A stretch of 64,000 nucleotides of DNA from Kastovskya adunca ATA6-11-RM4. Lineage in GTDB: Bacteria; Cyanobacteriota; Cyanobacteriia; Cyanobacteriales; Coleofasciculaceae. The notes beneath the pieces were generated by a model. It saw only the letters and a list, made by a program, of their open reading frames with translations, ran no database searches and had not been told where the DNA came from. Location: contig JAHHHJ010000027.1 of NCBI GenBank assembly GCA_019359445.1, positions 19,510 through 83,509 on the forward strand. The letters are read 5' to 3'. Of this stretch, positions 46,156 to 55,180 are shown piece after piece. The number at the start of each line of letters is the position of its first letter. Within the stretch, counting starts at the first letter, position 1. The translations under genes were made by a program, and so were the position numbers.

Positions 46156-46827
46156 ATGGTGGTAACGCAAGATAGACCGCTGGCAGCCGTGTTTCGTCAA
46201 CTGGGTGGGGGATCGTTTCCTCCAGTTGTTGAAACCTTTGAGCGAGGCAAAACCATATTTTTCCCCGGCGATCCAGCAGAACGGGTTTACTTTTTAATGA
46301 AAGGAGCGGTGAAGCTTTCCAGGGTTTATGAAGCTGGGGAAGAAATCACTGTGGCACTGCTGAGGGAAAATAGCGTTTTTGGAGTCTTGTCACTGATTAC
46401 TGGGCATCGCTCCGATCGCTTTTACCATGCAGTGGCATTTACGCCTGTGGAGTTGCTGTCTGCTCCGATCGATCAAGTTGAGCAATCTCTGAAGGATAAT
46501 CCTGACTTGTCGATGTTACTGTTGCGGGGGCTTTCGTCTCGCATTCTGCAAACGGAGATGATGATTGAAACTCTGGCGCACCGGGATATGGGTTCGCGCT
46601 TGGTCAGTTTTCTATTGATTCTCTGCCGGGACTTTGGGATACCGGGTTCGGAAGGAATTACGATCGATCTGAAGCTGTCTCACCAGGCGATCGCGGAAGC
46701 GATTGGCTCTACCCGTGTGACTGTAACGCGGTTGCTGGGAGATCTCCGCACCGAAAACATGATCTCCATTCACAAAAAGAAGATTACAGTGCATAATCCT
46801 GTTGCTCTCAGCCAACAATTTACCTAA
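46156..46827 (+). CDS. ntcA: Global nitrogen regulator NtcA
   Basis: A 223-residue CRP/FNR-family activator that responds to 2-oxoglutarate and controls nitrogen genes. ATG 46156 ([10 protein letters not shown]) has GAGG nine bases upstream; a longer frame from 46132 is not native. The cyclic-nucleotide-like domain contains [20 protein letters not shown], and the recognition helix region is [20 protein letters not shown]. It is nearly identical by eye to other cyanobacterial NtcA proteins. An NtcA box sits upstream. DUF3084, a YqgF-like gene and DUF3146 follow. Confidence 0.98.
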   Translation: MVVTQDRPLAAVFRQLGGGSFPPVVETFERGKTIFFPGDPAERVYFLMKGAVKLSRVYEAGEEITVALLRENSVFGVLSLITGHRSDRFYHAVAFTPVELLSAPIDQVEQSLKDNPDLSMLLLRGLSSRILQTEMMIETLAHRDMGSRLVSFLLILCRDFGIPGSEGITIDLKLSHQAIAEAIGSTRVTVTRLLGDLRTENMISIHKKKITVHNPVALSQQFT

Positions 46828-46983
46828 AAATCCCGGCACTAGAAGAGAAATCCGCTCCATTTACGCCCTTCGCCAATTACAGTAAAAGAAGAATTTAGAC
46901 AATTAAACCCCTTGACAGAGAAAAAGCACATAACGCCCGATTGCCATGAGATAGGCTGTATCTGGGTGAACTAGGCGCATGCG

Positions 46984-48525
46984 ATGACCAGCGGTTACAT
47001 CCTAATTGCGGCGATTTTGGTGTTGGGGGGCTTACTCGCAACGCTGGGCGATCGTTTGGGCACGCGAGTCGGTAAAGCGCGTCTGAGTTTATTTAATCTC
47101 CGTCCCCGCAATACAGCCGTTGTGGTAACGATTGTGACGGGTAGTTTAATTTCTGCTTCGACGTTGGGCATTTTATTTGCTACCAGCAAGTCCCTGCGAC
47201 AAGGAATCTTTGAACTGGATGAAATTCAGAAAAGACTGAGAATTGCCCGTAGCGACTTGACAACAGTTAATACTCAAAAACAGCAGATTGAACAGGAACT
47301 TGCTGAAGCGCGAGCTGAGCAACTTGAGGCGCAACGTCGGCTGAATACCATTAATGAATCCTTAAAGGAGGCTCGTGCTGAACAAGCCCAAACAGCCGCA
47401 CAACTTCAGAGGACGGAACGCCAACTGACCAATGTTTCTGAGCAACGGGCAGCCTTGAGGTCAGAAATTGAGGCGTTGTTAGAAGAACGGAAAGAACTGA
47501 TTCGACAGCGGGATCAAGTTAGAGCGGAAATTGCCCAACTAAACGCAGAAAATCAGCAACTCAAAGGGCAAAACGAGCAACTTAAAGGGCAAAATGAGCA
47601 ACTTAAAGACCTGGTAGCCCAGCGCGACCAAGAAATTGCCAAGCGTAATCAGACGATTACAGAACGCAATCAAGTTATAGCCCAACGGGAAGCTCGTCTG
47701 CGGGAACTTGAACAAGAATTTGAAGTGGCGATCGCTCAACGGGAAGCTCGCCTGCAAGAACTTGAAGAATTCCTGCTCCAACAAGAAACTCTACTGGCAC
47801 AACAAAATAACCAACTTGATACTTTAAACAAACAGCAAACTTATTTACAACAGGAAGTAAAAGTTCTAGAGCAGTATTTTCAAAACTATCAAGTGCTGCG
47901 TCAGGGCAATGTGGCGATTGTTCGCGGTCGCGTGTTGGCATCAGGGGTAGTGAGGATTACCGATCCCGCTGCGGCTAGGTCTGCTGTCGATCAACTACTG
48001 CGAGAAGCTAATCGGACAACCGCTCAGATTACTCGCACTGGGACGGACACAGGTAATGATCAGATTGTGCAAATTACCCAAGCTCAAGTGGAGCAGCTTG
48101 TTGAACAAATTAACGACGGTCGAGACTATGTGGTGCGAATTATTTCCGCCGCCAACTATGTAGAGGGTGAAAGACCGATCCAAGTGTTTGCAGATGCAGC
48201 AGTCAATCAAGTCGTCTTCCAGCCCGGTGATGTCCTTGCTGCTATTTCTGCTGATTCTTCAACAATGAGTGATAGGGAAGTGCGGACACGGCTCGATCAG
48301 TTACTGGCAGCTTCCGAGTTCCGTGCCCGTCGCGCGGGTATACTAGGCGAAATCCAAATTGAAGATGGTCGAGTGGCAACCATGATCAACTTCATCGACC
48401 AGCTCAATCAGTACGACAAACCTGTAGATGTGAAAGCGGTAGCTGTAGAACCAACGGCTACCGCTGGGCCGTTGAAAGTGCGGCTGGTTGTTATACAAGA
48501 TGGGCAAGTTATTTTTAGTACTTGA
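46984..48525 (+). CDS. DUF3084 family coiled-coil membrane protein
   Basis: A 513-residue protein. Two N-terminal hydrophobic helices (SGYILIAAILVLGGLLATLG and VVVTIVTGSLISASTLGILF) precede a very long coiled coil (about 75-295) with QNEQLKGQNEQLK-type repeats. The DUF3084 globular domain is at the C-terminus. It is conserved downstream of ntcA in cyanobacteria. Its function is unknown; the form suggests a membrane-anchored structural or scaffolding protein. The next gene begins within its stop region. Confidence 0.88.
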   Translation: MTSGYILIAAILVLGGLLATLGDRLGTRVGKARLSLFNLRPRNTAVVVTIVTGSLISASTLGILFATSKSLRQGIFELDEIQKRLRIARSDLTTVNTQKQQIEQELAEARAEQLEAQRRLNTINESLKEARAEQAQTAAQLQRTERQLTNVSEQRAALRSEIEALLEERKELIRQRDQVRAEIAQLNAENQQLKGQNEQLKGQNEQLKDLVAQRDQEIAKRNQTITERNQVIAQREARLRELEQEFEVAIAQREARLQELEEFLLQQETLLAQQNNQLDTLNKQQTYLQQEVKVLEQYFQNYQVLRQGNVAIVRGRVLASGVVRITDPAAARSAVDQLLREANRTTAQITRTGTDTGNDQIVQITQAQVEQLVEQINDGRDYVVRIISAANYVEGERPIQVFADAAVNQVVFQPGDVLAAISADSSTMSDREVRTRLDQLLAASEFRARRAGILGEIQIEDGRVATMINFIDQLNQYDKPVDVKAVAVEPTATAGPLKVRLVVIQDGQVIFST

Positions 48526-48539
48526 AAGTAGCGATCAAC

Positions 48540-48947
48540 ATGATTTTGGGATTTGATCCAGGGCGCGATAAATGTGGGGTGGCAGTCATGGAACGCAATC
48601 GACAGTTGCATTACCATCAGGTTGTTGTTTCCGAGCAGGCGATCGCAACCATTGGGTCTCTGTTGCAGCGCTTTACGATTGAGCGGCTAGTGATGGGGGA
48701 TCAAACCACTGCCAAGCATTGGAAAAAGCAAATCGAAATGGCCGTCTCAACGTCACTTCCCATTGTCTTAGTTGATGAGCGCTACAGCAGTTTAGAGGCA
48801 CGCGATCGCTATTGGCAAATGCACCCCCCCAAAGGTTTGGCACGCCTCATCCCCCAAGGAATGCGCCAACCCCCCCGCCCGATTGATGACATTGTCGCCA
48901 TCCTCCTGATCGAGCGCTACTTAGTTTTAGGGAGTCCTGAGTGCTGA
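48540..48947 (+). CDS. YqgF/RuvC-like resolvase-fold protein
   Basis: A 135-residue RNase-H-fold protein. ATG 48540 (MILGFDPGRDKCG) gives the family's typical opening, whereas an in-frame TTG at 48522 overlaps the previous stop. The first acidic residue is in GFDPGRDKCGVAV, and VLVDERYSSLEARDRYW and PIDDIVAILLIERY match the fold. Members process pre-16S rRNA or act on DNA junctions; this is a shortened cyanobacterial type. Composite repeat B starts directly after its stop. Confidence 0.82.
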   Translation: MILGFDPGRDKCGVAVMERNRQLHYHQVVVSEQAIATIGSLLQRFTIERLVMGDQTTAKHWKKQIEMAVSTSLPIVLVDERYSSLEARDRYWQMHPPKGLARLIPQGMRQPPRPIDDIVAILLIERYLVLGSPEC

Positions 48948-49220
48948 GTCCTGAGTCCTGAGTAGGAAGAAAGGGGGAAGTATAAAGGATGAAGGGTGAA
49001 GTATAAAGGGTGAAGGATGAAGGGTGAAGTATGAAGGGTGTGAAGGATGAATAGGGTTGGTTATTTTCTCCGCTGCTCCCCTGCTCCCCTGCTCCGCTGC
49101 TCCCCTGCTCCGCTGCTCCCCTGCTCCCCTGCGCCCCTGCTCCGCTGCTCCCCCGCTCCCCTGCGCCCCTGCACCCCCGCTCCCCTGCTCCTCTGCTCCC
49201 TGCACCTACTCAGCAACTCC
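48930..49220. repeat. Composite repeat B, in a convergent gap
   Basis: GAGTCCT heptamers (about 48933-48962), then GAAGGRTGAAGTATRAAGG units (48965-49050), then a long run of CTCCCCTG/CTCCGCTG octamers (about 49070-49205). The palindromic core of copies A and C is missing. The gap lies between the YqgF-like and DUF3146 genes, which converge. Repetitive Pro/Ala/Leu frames across it are artefacts. Confidence 0.85.
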
Positions 49221-49526
49221 TCAAAGCTCTGCTCGGATAGTGAAGGCGTAATCTCCACCGGGTTCTAGCTGATAATCGTAACGCTCTAAAAATCGACCGA
49301 GGGGTTCTTGAATCAATGCTCGTCCTAGGGAAGGTCTAACTGATAACTGACCTTGTCGAAAACACCAGTAAAACTGCCATTCATATTCCGCTGCTCGGAC
49401 TTCTCCCTCAATTTTGCCCTGTTGCCAGGACTGATGAGTAATCCTGACATAAGCAGTAGTTTCCGGCAGATGTTTAGCACTCACAATTGAAAAATTATTA
49501 TCTGATTTAAGGGTATAGAGTAACAA
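49221..49526 (-). CDS. DUF3146 family protein
   Basis: A 101-residue protein, possibly shorter if GTG 49484 is used (VSAKHLPETT). LPETTAYVRITHQSWQQGKI, EYEWQFYWCFRQGQLSVRPS and GRALIQEPLGRFLERYDYQL match the small cyanobacterial DUF3146 family as I remember it. No membrane segment or signal peptide. It belongs to the conserved ntcA neighbourhood. Function unknown. Confidence 0.68.
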   Translation of the reverse strand: MLLYTLKSDNNFSIVSAKHLPETTAYVRITHQSWQQGKIEGEVRAAEYEWQFYWCFRQGQLSVRPSLGRALIQEPLGRFLERYDYQLEPGGDYAFTIRAEL

Positions 49527-49732
49527 ACGGATTGTGTTCTGTGTAGCTTACTAGAGATAGAGCAATGAAATCGGAAGGATGAACTTCTTGGGGATCTTTC
49601 TCTTCCTCATCCTGGATCAAGATGTCGATTGCCTTAGCAATGGCTAGGATCAGTGTAGTGTACCCATCATTAATGCTGTCTTCATCGGCAGTCGGTATCT
49701 ATAGCGCCAGCAATCAATAGGAGGTGCATTTC

Positions 49733-51256
49733 TTGGCTAATTCGTCCCCTAACACTGACTTTTTAAATTCCAGTGAACCAGACCAGGATTTGGACAATGC
49801 GATCTGGAGTTTTGAAGAAATTCAGGGAGAACTGAATTTCAAACAGGCACAAAAGGCTTTACGAGAGTTGGTCACCAATCTTGACCTCACCCCCAGAGAG
49901 CGAGCGGGTTTGGAGTCGGAAATTGGCGACCTTACTACCATGCTGGACAAGCTAGAACGTACTTGCGTGCAAATTGCTGCCTTTGGCATGGTGGGACGTG
50001 GGAAATCATCAATCCTCAACGCCCTCTTAGGTCAGCAAGTCTTTGAGACAGGGGCACTACATGGGGTGACTCGCCACCGCAACGAAGCGAACTGGCAGGT
50101 GGAGACGAGCGATCGCCCTAAGGAAATGGCGGCGGAGCGCGTATCTATCGAGGAAACCGGAGCAGAGGGCGATCGCCAGGTTTTGAAAGTCGCCTTGCCG
50201 AGCATTGGCAATTCCCAAATTCAGCTAATCGATACACCGGGAATTGATGAAGTTAAAGGGGAGACGCGAGAAGCCTTGGCACGGCAAGTGGCAAAACAAG
50301 CCGACTTGATTTTGTTCATCATCGCGGGTGATATGACCAAAGTGGAGTACGAGGCGCTCTCCCAATTGCGAGAGGTTGGCAAACCGATGTTGCTGGTATT
50401 CAACAAAATTGACCAGTATCCGGAGGCTGACCGCACGGCAATTTATCACAAAATTCGTGATGACCGGGTGCGGCAGTTACTTAAACCCTCGGAAATTGTC
50501 ATGGTTGCGGCTTCGCCTTTGGTGGCGGAGGCGGTGCGCCGTCCTGATGGCAGTATTGGAGTCCGACGTTATCTAGGACATCCGCAAGTTCAGGAACTGA
50601 AGCTAAAGATTTTGGAGATTTTGCACCGGGAAGGGAAGTCACTTGTTGCCTTAAATACGATGCTATATGCCGATGAGGTGAATGAGCAACTGGTGCAGCG
50701 AAAAATGACGATTCGGGAAGAAAGTGCCAACCAAATCATCTGGAAAGGGGTGATGACAAAGGCAGTCGCGATCGCTCTTAATCCTGTAACGGTGGCTGAT
50801 ATCCTGACAGGGGCAATCATTGATGTAGCCATGATTCTCACCTTATCGCGTCTCTACGGAATCCCGATGACCCAGCAAGGTGCGGTAGGGTTGTTGCAAA
50901 AAATCGCTATCAGTATGTGCGGTATTAGTGCCAGTGAGGTGTTAGCAACCCTAGGTTTAGGTTCTCTCAAAAGTCTTTTAGGTCTTTGGGCTCCAGCAAC
51001 GGGTGGGATATCCCTTGCACCTTATCTATCGGTAGCCGCAACCCAGGCAGCCGTTACGGGCGTCTCTTCCTATGCCATTGGGCAAGTGACGAAGATTTAT
51101 CTAGAAAATGGCGCATCCTGGGGGCCAGATGGGCCAAAAGCAGTGGTGACGAACATTCTTTCCTCCCTGGATGAAGCGTCGATTATTAGCCGTATCAAAA
51201 CAGAACTCAATGCCAAGCTGGGAGAACCAGGGCGTCGCCGTCAAATAGTGGATTAA
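49733..51256 (+). CDS. Membrane-associated GTPase with DUF697-like C-terminal domain
   Basis: About 507 residues. GTG 49724 is in frame but overlaps the AGGAGG (49719-49724), so I start at TTG 49733. The GTPase motifs are clear: G1 FGMVGRGKSSILNALLG, G3 LIDTPGIDE, G4 VFNKIDQYPE. The C-terminal half (about 340-500) contains hydrophobic stretches (VAIALNPVTVADILTGAIID, ISLAPYLSVAATQAAVTGV) as in DUF697 domains. This is typical of cyanobacterial GTPases at the membrane. Function unknown. Confidence 0.9.
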   Translation: MANSSPNTDFLNSSEPDQDLDNAIWSFEEIQGELNFKQAQKALRELVTNLDLTPRERAGLESEIGDLTTMLDKLERTCVQIAAFGMVGRGKSSILNALLGQQVFETGALHGVTRHRNEANWQVETSDRPKEMAAERVSIEETGAEGDRQVLKVALPSIGNSQIQLIDTPGIDEVKGETREALARQVAKQADLILFIIAGDMTKVEYEALSQLREVGKPMLLVFNKIDQYPEADRTAIYHKIRDDRVRQLLKPSEIVMVAASPLVAEAVRRPDGSIGVRRYLGHPQVQELKLKILEILHREGKSLVALNTMLYADEVNEQLVQRKMTIREESANQIIWKGVMTKAVAIALNPVTVADILTGAIIDVAMILTLSRLYGIPMTQQGAVGLLQKIAISMCGISASEVLATLGLGSLKSLLGLWAPATGGISLAPYLSVAATQAAVTGVSSYAIGQVTKIYLENGASWGPDGPKAVVTNILSSLDEASIISRIKTELNAKLGEPGRRRQIVD

Positions 51257-51322
51257 GCTGCCGTAGCTCTAACTTCATAGCCAGACCAGCTAGGTTATGG
51301 GTGCGACAGCTTAATTATTGCC

Positions 51323-51353
51323 AAAAAAAGAGATTGGCTTTTCAACCAATCTC
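51323..51353 (-). terminator. Rho-independent terminator for the mechanosensitive-channel gene
   Basis: GAGATTGG (51330-51337) and CCAATCTC (51346-51353) form an 8-bp stem. On the minus strand it is followed by a T-run (the plus strand has AAAAAAA at 51323-51329). It lies 180 bases beyond the stop of the minus-strand gene. Confidence 0.72.
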
Positions 51354-51533
51354 ACACCTGAAAATTGTCTTCGTTGGATTAATGAATTAAGGGTAGAGTG
51401 CTTTTTGTTTGGTGTTCCTGCTCGTAATCGGATGAGCAAAGCTTGCAGGAAGGAGGTTTTTGGAGTTGTCAATTGCAACGAACTACTGAACCCTAACAAA
51501 AAGCGATCGCTATATCCTCAACCTCCATCCGTC

Positions 51534-53363
51534 CTAGTATCGTGGCGGCGTTTGGTCTTCTTTTTTGAAAGAAGATAGCCATTCTCGGACTTGATTGGCG
51601 GCAATGTCGCGACCACCCAAACCAAAGGCGAGGGCGGTGGCTACAGCAATTGCTCCTAGTAGCAAGCCAAAGGCTAAATTCACAATGCTGCTGGCAATCC
51701 CCATCTGTTGCAGCGCCATTGCTGAAACTAGGGCAATAATTGCAATCCGTGCCGCTTGACCTAATATTTGCGACTGACGAGAGCCAGGACTGGTAATTAA
51801 GTTATAGGCAAGGTTTGCCAGGTACAGACCCACGGCAAAGACAATTAGACCCGCCAGGATTTGACCTAAGATGATCACAATCCCTGTAACGATTGCTGTC
51901 AAGGCGGCAAACTGCAAGACGTTGGTTGCTGCTACCGTTGCAAACAACATGATGCCAACCCAGGCAATGATTCCTACCAATTCTGACGGTGAGCGTTTGG
52001 GAATCGGTGGTGTCTGTGGCTGCTGTAGCCGGGTTTCTTGTCCAGGTTGGGGCGGTGGTGGTAGATCCGGTAGAGTGGTGGCGTCAGGATGGAGTGATGG
52101 CGGGGCGCGACGGCTAGGGCTTAGTGCTGGCAAACCTATCCAGTCGAAAACATTGTCAAAGCCAAGGCTTTTGAGAATATTCGTTACTAATTCAGCGACA
52201 AAGTGTCCGATGAAATAAGCAATACACAGAATCAATGCTGCTGTGAAAATCAACGGCAGAGCGTTGAGAATCTGGGTCAACATTAAAATCGCCGGCCCAG
52301 AAATTGCCTCAATTTGCAAGGCATTGAGGGCAGCGATCGCGGTAGGAATCAAAATCAGGACGTAGACAATCGTTCCAATAATCCAGGAAAGAGATTGACC
52401 ACTGCTCCCTTGATTGAGTCCAAAGCGTCTTCCCATGCGGTCTGTTCCTGCTGCTACGAGCAGATTCGTAACGATCCGGCGCACGACTTGAGCAACTAGC
52501 CAACCCGCCGCCGCAATCACAATGGCTGCCAAGAGATTTGGCAAGACTGCCAAAATTCTATTGAGCAGTTCCTGGACTGGTAGTAGAGTTCCTTCCAACC
52601 CCAAGGTGCTTAAGATTGCCGGAAGAAATAGTAGGAAGATGAACCAGTACAGCGCGCTCCCAATCGTTTCGCTTAGAGAAAAGCTGTCTGTGCGGGGAGG
52701 AGTGCTCCGTGTGTCTGATGTATCGGTTGTTGGGGGAACTGTTCCCGGTGGTGTGGTCGTGCTGGCTCTTTCAGCCCGGTCATCACCCATGTGTTGACCT
52801 AAGCGCTCATCTAAATGAAACGCTTTGAGTGCTCGCGTCACCAGTAGTTTGACCACCGATGCTAGTAGCCAAGCGATCACTAAGAGAATGATTGCCCCCA
52901 ATAAATTCGGCAAGAAGCCGATGACTCTTTCGAGAAAATTATTCAGGGGTCGAGAAACTGCTTCTAGCTGTAGTATCTGTAAAACAGCCACTACAGTGAA
53001 AACAATAATGATCCAGAAAACGGCACCAGAGATCCAATCCTCTACCTTAGGTGCCTGTCTGGGATCTCCTGTAACCCAACCAGCAATTTTGTTATCGATA
53101 TTTGTGCGGTTTAAAATGCCCCTGACGATCGCCGCCGCAATTAGAGCAATAAGGACTCCAATTATCAAAATCGCGATCGCTGCTAGCAAACTCGGAACAA
53201 ACTCGCCGAGATTTTGAGCAATTCCTTGCCAATATCCCGCGCTTGTTATGGGTGCTAGGGGTTGAGGTTCAGTTGGTCTTACCTGCGCGAGAGTCTGTTG
53301 CGCTCGCATTATTGGTACACCAAGACTTACAAATTCAGTCATTCCTTGCCAATTTCCATTCAT
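51534..53363 (-). CDS. Mechanosensitive ion channel family protein with repeated conserved TM helices
   Basis: A 609-residue polytopic membrane protein. Each repeat has a hydrophobic helix followed by conserved-TM-helix-like sequence: VPSLLAAIAILIIGVLIALI, FLPNLLGAIILLVIAWLLAS, VLPNLLAAIVIAAAGWLVAQ, and ALPLIFTAALILCIAYFIGH. About four such units separate Pro-rich or Ser/Thr-rich linkers. The C-terminal helix region (AARIAIIALVSAMALQQMGI) ends in a Gly-rich AFGLGGRDIAANQV, as in the small-conductance channel family. Likely function: osmotic release valve. It is single and minus-strand. Confidence 0.85.
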   Translation of the reverse strand: MNGNWQGMTEFVSLGVPIMRAQQTLAQVRPTEPQPLAPITSAGYWQGIAQNLGEFVPSLLAAIAILIIGVLIALIAAAIVRGILNRTNIDNKIAGWVTGDPRQAPKVEDWISGAVFWIIIVFTVVAVLQILQLEAVSRPLNNFLERVIGFLPNLLGAIILLVIAWLLASVVKLLVTRALKAFHLDERLGQHMGDDRAERASTTTPPGTVPPTTDTSDTRSTPPRTDSFSLSETIGSALYWFIFLLFLPAILSTLGLEGTLLPVQELLNRILAVLPNLLAAIVIAAAGWLVAQVVRRIVTNLLVAAGTDRMGRRFGLNQGSSGQSLSWIIGTIVYVLILIPTAIAALNALQIEAISGPAILMLTQILNALPLIFTAALILCIAYFIGHFVAELVTNILKSLGFDNVFDWIGLPALSPSRRAPPSLHPDATTLPDLPPPPQPGQETRLQQPQTPPIPKRSPSELVGIIAWVGIMLFATVAATNVLQFAALTAIVTGIVIILGQILAGLIVFAVGLYLANLAYNLITSPGSRQSQILGQAARIAIIALVSAMALQQMGIASSIVNLAFGLLLGAIAVATALAFGLGGRDIAANQVREWLSSFKKEDQTPPRY

Positions 53364-53685
53364 GGTTTTTGTGAGTTGACCTCGAATCTAACGAGCAAAC
53401 ATAAGAAAATTGCTAGTTATAGCTTATAGAGGTATGCGTACTCAAGCCATCTTTGCCAGCTGTAGGTCATCTACTTGTGTCTGCATCCGTAAATGACCCA
53501 TTTAGCAAAAAAACTACCACAAGGTTAGGTGTTGTTTCTGCTGGTTTCAATCTATCTTTAGATGAATCCAGCCCCAAAAGTCAAATATTTGCAGATTTTT
53601 AACTAAAATTTCCCTTACAGCTCACCTAGAGCATCTTTTCAGCCTTATGTCTTCACTCGTTTTAGATAAATTTTTGAAGTTTTAG
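53364..53685. other. Divergent intergenic gap
   Basis: About 320 AT-rich bases between two diverging genes. It must hold both promoters. No repeat, hairpin or small gene was recognised. Confidence 0.4.
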
Positions 53686-54147
53686 ATGTCAAACGCTCGA
53701 GTTTTTGAACAATCCATTTATATCAATGCCAGTGCCACTATCGTTGAGCGTTGCATTACTGATCAGACTTTAATGCATCGCTGGCTCAACCCGGCTTTAC
53801 GTTGCGAACCCGTTGGGGAGTGGAGTACACAAATCGGTAGCCGCAGCCGCTTTATCATTCAAATCCCTGTGTTGCAGCCGACACTAAAAACTGTTGTTGT
53901 TGAACGGGAACCCGGTTTAATCGTCTGGGGCTTTAAGGGATTTTTTCGCGGACGCGATCGCTGGGAGTGTCAACCTAATCAGGAAGGAACCTATCTCCTC
54001 AATCGCTTTGAATTTGAAATTTCCAATCCCCTGATTAGCTGGGGCTTCAACACCTTTGCTCATCGCTGGACTCAAGAGGACATGAAAGCTCAACTACGCC
54101 GCCTCAAGCGCCTAGCCGAAGAGATGCATCAGAAGTTGGGGCAGTAG
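53686..54147 (+). CDS. SRPBCC family protein
   Basis: A 153-residue START/Bet-v1-like hydrophobic-ligand-binding protein. EQSIYINASATIVERCITDQ opens the first strand, and MHRWLNPALRCEPVGEW is typical of cyanobacterial SRPBCC proteins. The C-terminal helix is RWTQEDMKAQLRRLKRLAEE. Ligand unknown. Composite repeat C follows the stop. Confidence 0.88.
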   Translation: MSNARVFEQSIYINASATIVERCITDQTLMHRWLNPALRCEPVGEWSTQIGSRSRFIIQIPVLQPTLKTVVVEREPGLIVWGFKGFFRGRDRWECQPNQEGTYLLNRFEFEISNPLISWGFNTFAHRWTQEDMKAQLRRLKRLAEEMHQKLGQ

Positions 54148-54252
54148 GGAGCAGGGGAGCAGGGGGGCAGGGGAGAGAAAAATCGACGACGATTAGCCAT
54201 TACTCCAATCGCCTATTTCATACTTCATACTTCACACTTCATACTTCACACC
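54148..54252. repeat. Composite repeat C (opposite orientation), in a convergent gap
   Basis: GAGCAGGGGAGCAGGGG octamers (54150-54176), a core GACGATT...AATCGCC (54188-54213), then TTCATACTTCACACTTCATA units (about 54216-54250). Read on the minus strand this matches composite A block for block, the core included. It fills the whole gap between the convergent SRPBCC and SirB1 genes. Confidence 0.85.
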
Positions 54253-55080
54253 TCACCCTCCCCTCATTCTCAACTGCTCTAGTAAACGGCGAATTGTGGT
54301 CACATCTTGAGCATTGGGGATCATTGCCAGGTAGCTTTCCAAATCTTCACGAGCTTGCCCCCAGTCGCCGAGTTGATAGTAGAACAACCCTCGATCCCGC
54401 AATTCCAAGGGCGCATCGGGAAACAACATCAGAATTCGTTCTACTGCTGCCAGCGCCTTTGGTAAATCCTGGCTATTGATGTATATCAATTTGAGATTAG
54501 TCAGCATTCGCGCCAGAAACTGTCTAGGAGTGACTGACTCTACAAAACCCGATTGTAGTTTTACCGGACGCCCATATATTTGAGCAAGGCGTGCCTCACA
54601 ATCTTGCTCAAACAAAATTTCACCCCGATTAAAGGCATCGACAAAAATACCCACGTCTTCAAAATCTGGGCGAATGAGAAAATGCCCCGGCATTCCAATT
54701 CCCACCATGGAAAAGTCGAGGCGTTTAGCAATCTCCAAATAAAGCAACGAAAGCGTAATCGGAATACCCATACGCCGATCGATTACATCATTGAGGAAGC
54801 TATTGCGGGGATCGTAATAATTGCTACTATTGCCGCTAAAGCCCAAATCGTCATAGAGGTACTGGTTGAGGCTTTGGATCACCCGTAGTGGATAGCGTTC
54901 CGCTGGTAAACGCTCTACCACCTCAGCAGCCATCATATCCAGAGCGCTGAGATACTCGGCAGGATCGAGGCGGGGATACTCTTCTTGGGCAATATAAAGA
55001 GCTGCTACACCTAAGTCGATTTGGTCGTCAGGTTGATTAATCTCTTGATAAAAGTATTGACGCCCTTGATGAAAGTCCAT
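54253..55080 (-). CDS. SirB1 family protein (transglutaminase-like plus TPR)
   Basis: A 275-residue protein. The N-terminal two thirds match the transglutaminase-like SirB1 domain: LYDDLGFSGNSSNYYDPRNS, FLNDVIDRRMGIPITLSLLY and VGIGMPGHFLIRPDF. TPR-like helices follow (LPKALAAVERILMLFPDAPL; LFYYQLGDWGQAREDLESYL). Members are widespread and poorly characterised. Start at ATG 55080. The end converges with the SRPBCC gene across repeat C. Confidence 0.9.
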   Translation of the reverse strand: MDFHQGRQYFYQEINQPDDQIDLGVAALYIAQEEYPRLDPAEYLSALDMMAAEVVERLPAERYPLRVIQSLNQYLYDDLGFSGNSSNYYDPRNSFLNDVIDRRMGIPITLSLLYLEIAKRLDFSMVGIGMPGHFLIRPDFEDVGIFVDAFNRGEILFEQDCEARLAQIYGRPVKLQSGFVESVTPRQFLARMLTNLKLIYINSQDLPKALAAVERILMLFPDAPLELRDRGLFYYQLGDWGQAREDLESYLAMIPNAQDVTTIRRLLEQLRMRGG

Positions 55081-55180
55081 TTTAAAAATATCTTTATTAC
55101 TTTCTACCTTTCATCTTAGGGAATAAGTGACGAACCGATTCACCGAGGTAAGTTAAGTGGGCGAGAAAATAAATCGAAAA

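Noticed and set aside
49047..49268. Open frames with repeated SPAPLLPC/AEQGSRGAG peptides on both strands
   Set aside because: They are translations of the CTCCCCTG octamer repeat (composite B) and have no ribosome site.
51318..51578. An 86-codon plus-strand frame beginning MPKKEIGFSTNL
   Set aside because: It starts inside the terminator hairpin, runs into the end of the opposite gene and shows no family feature; support was too weak.
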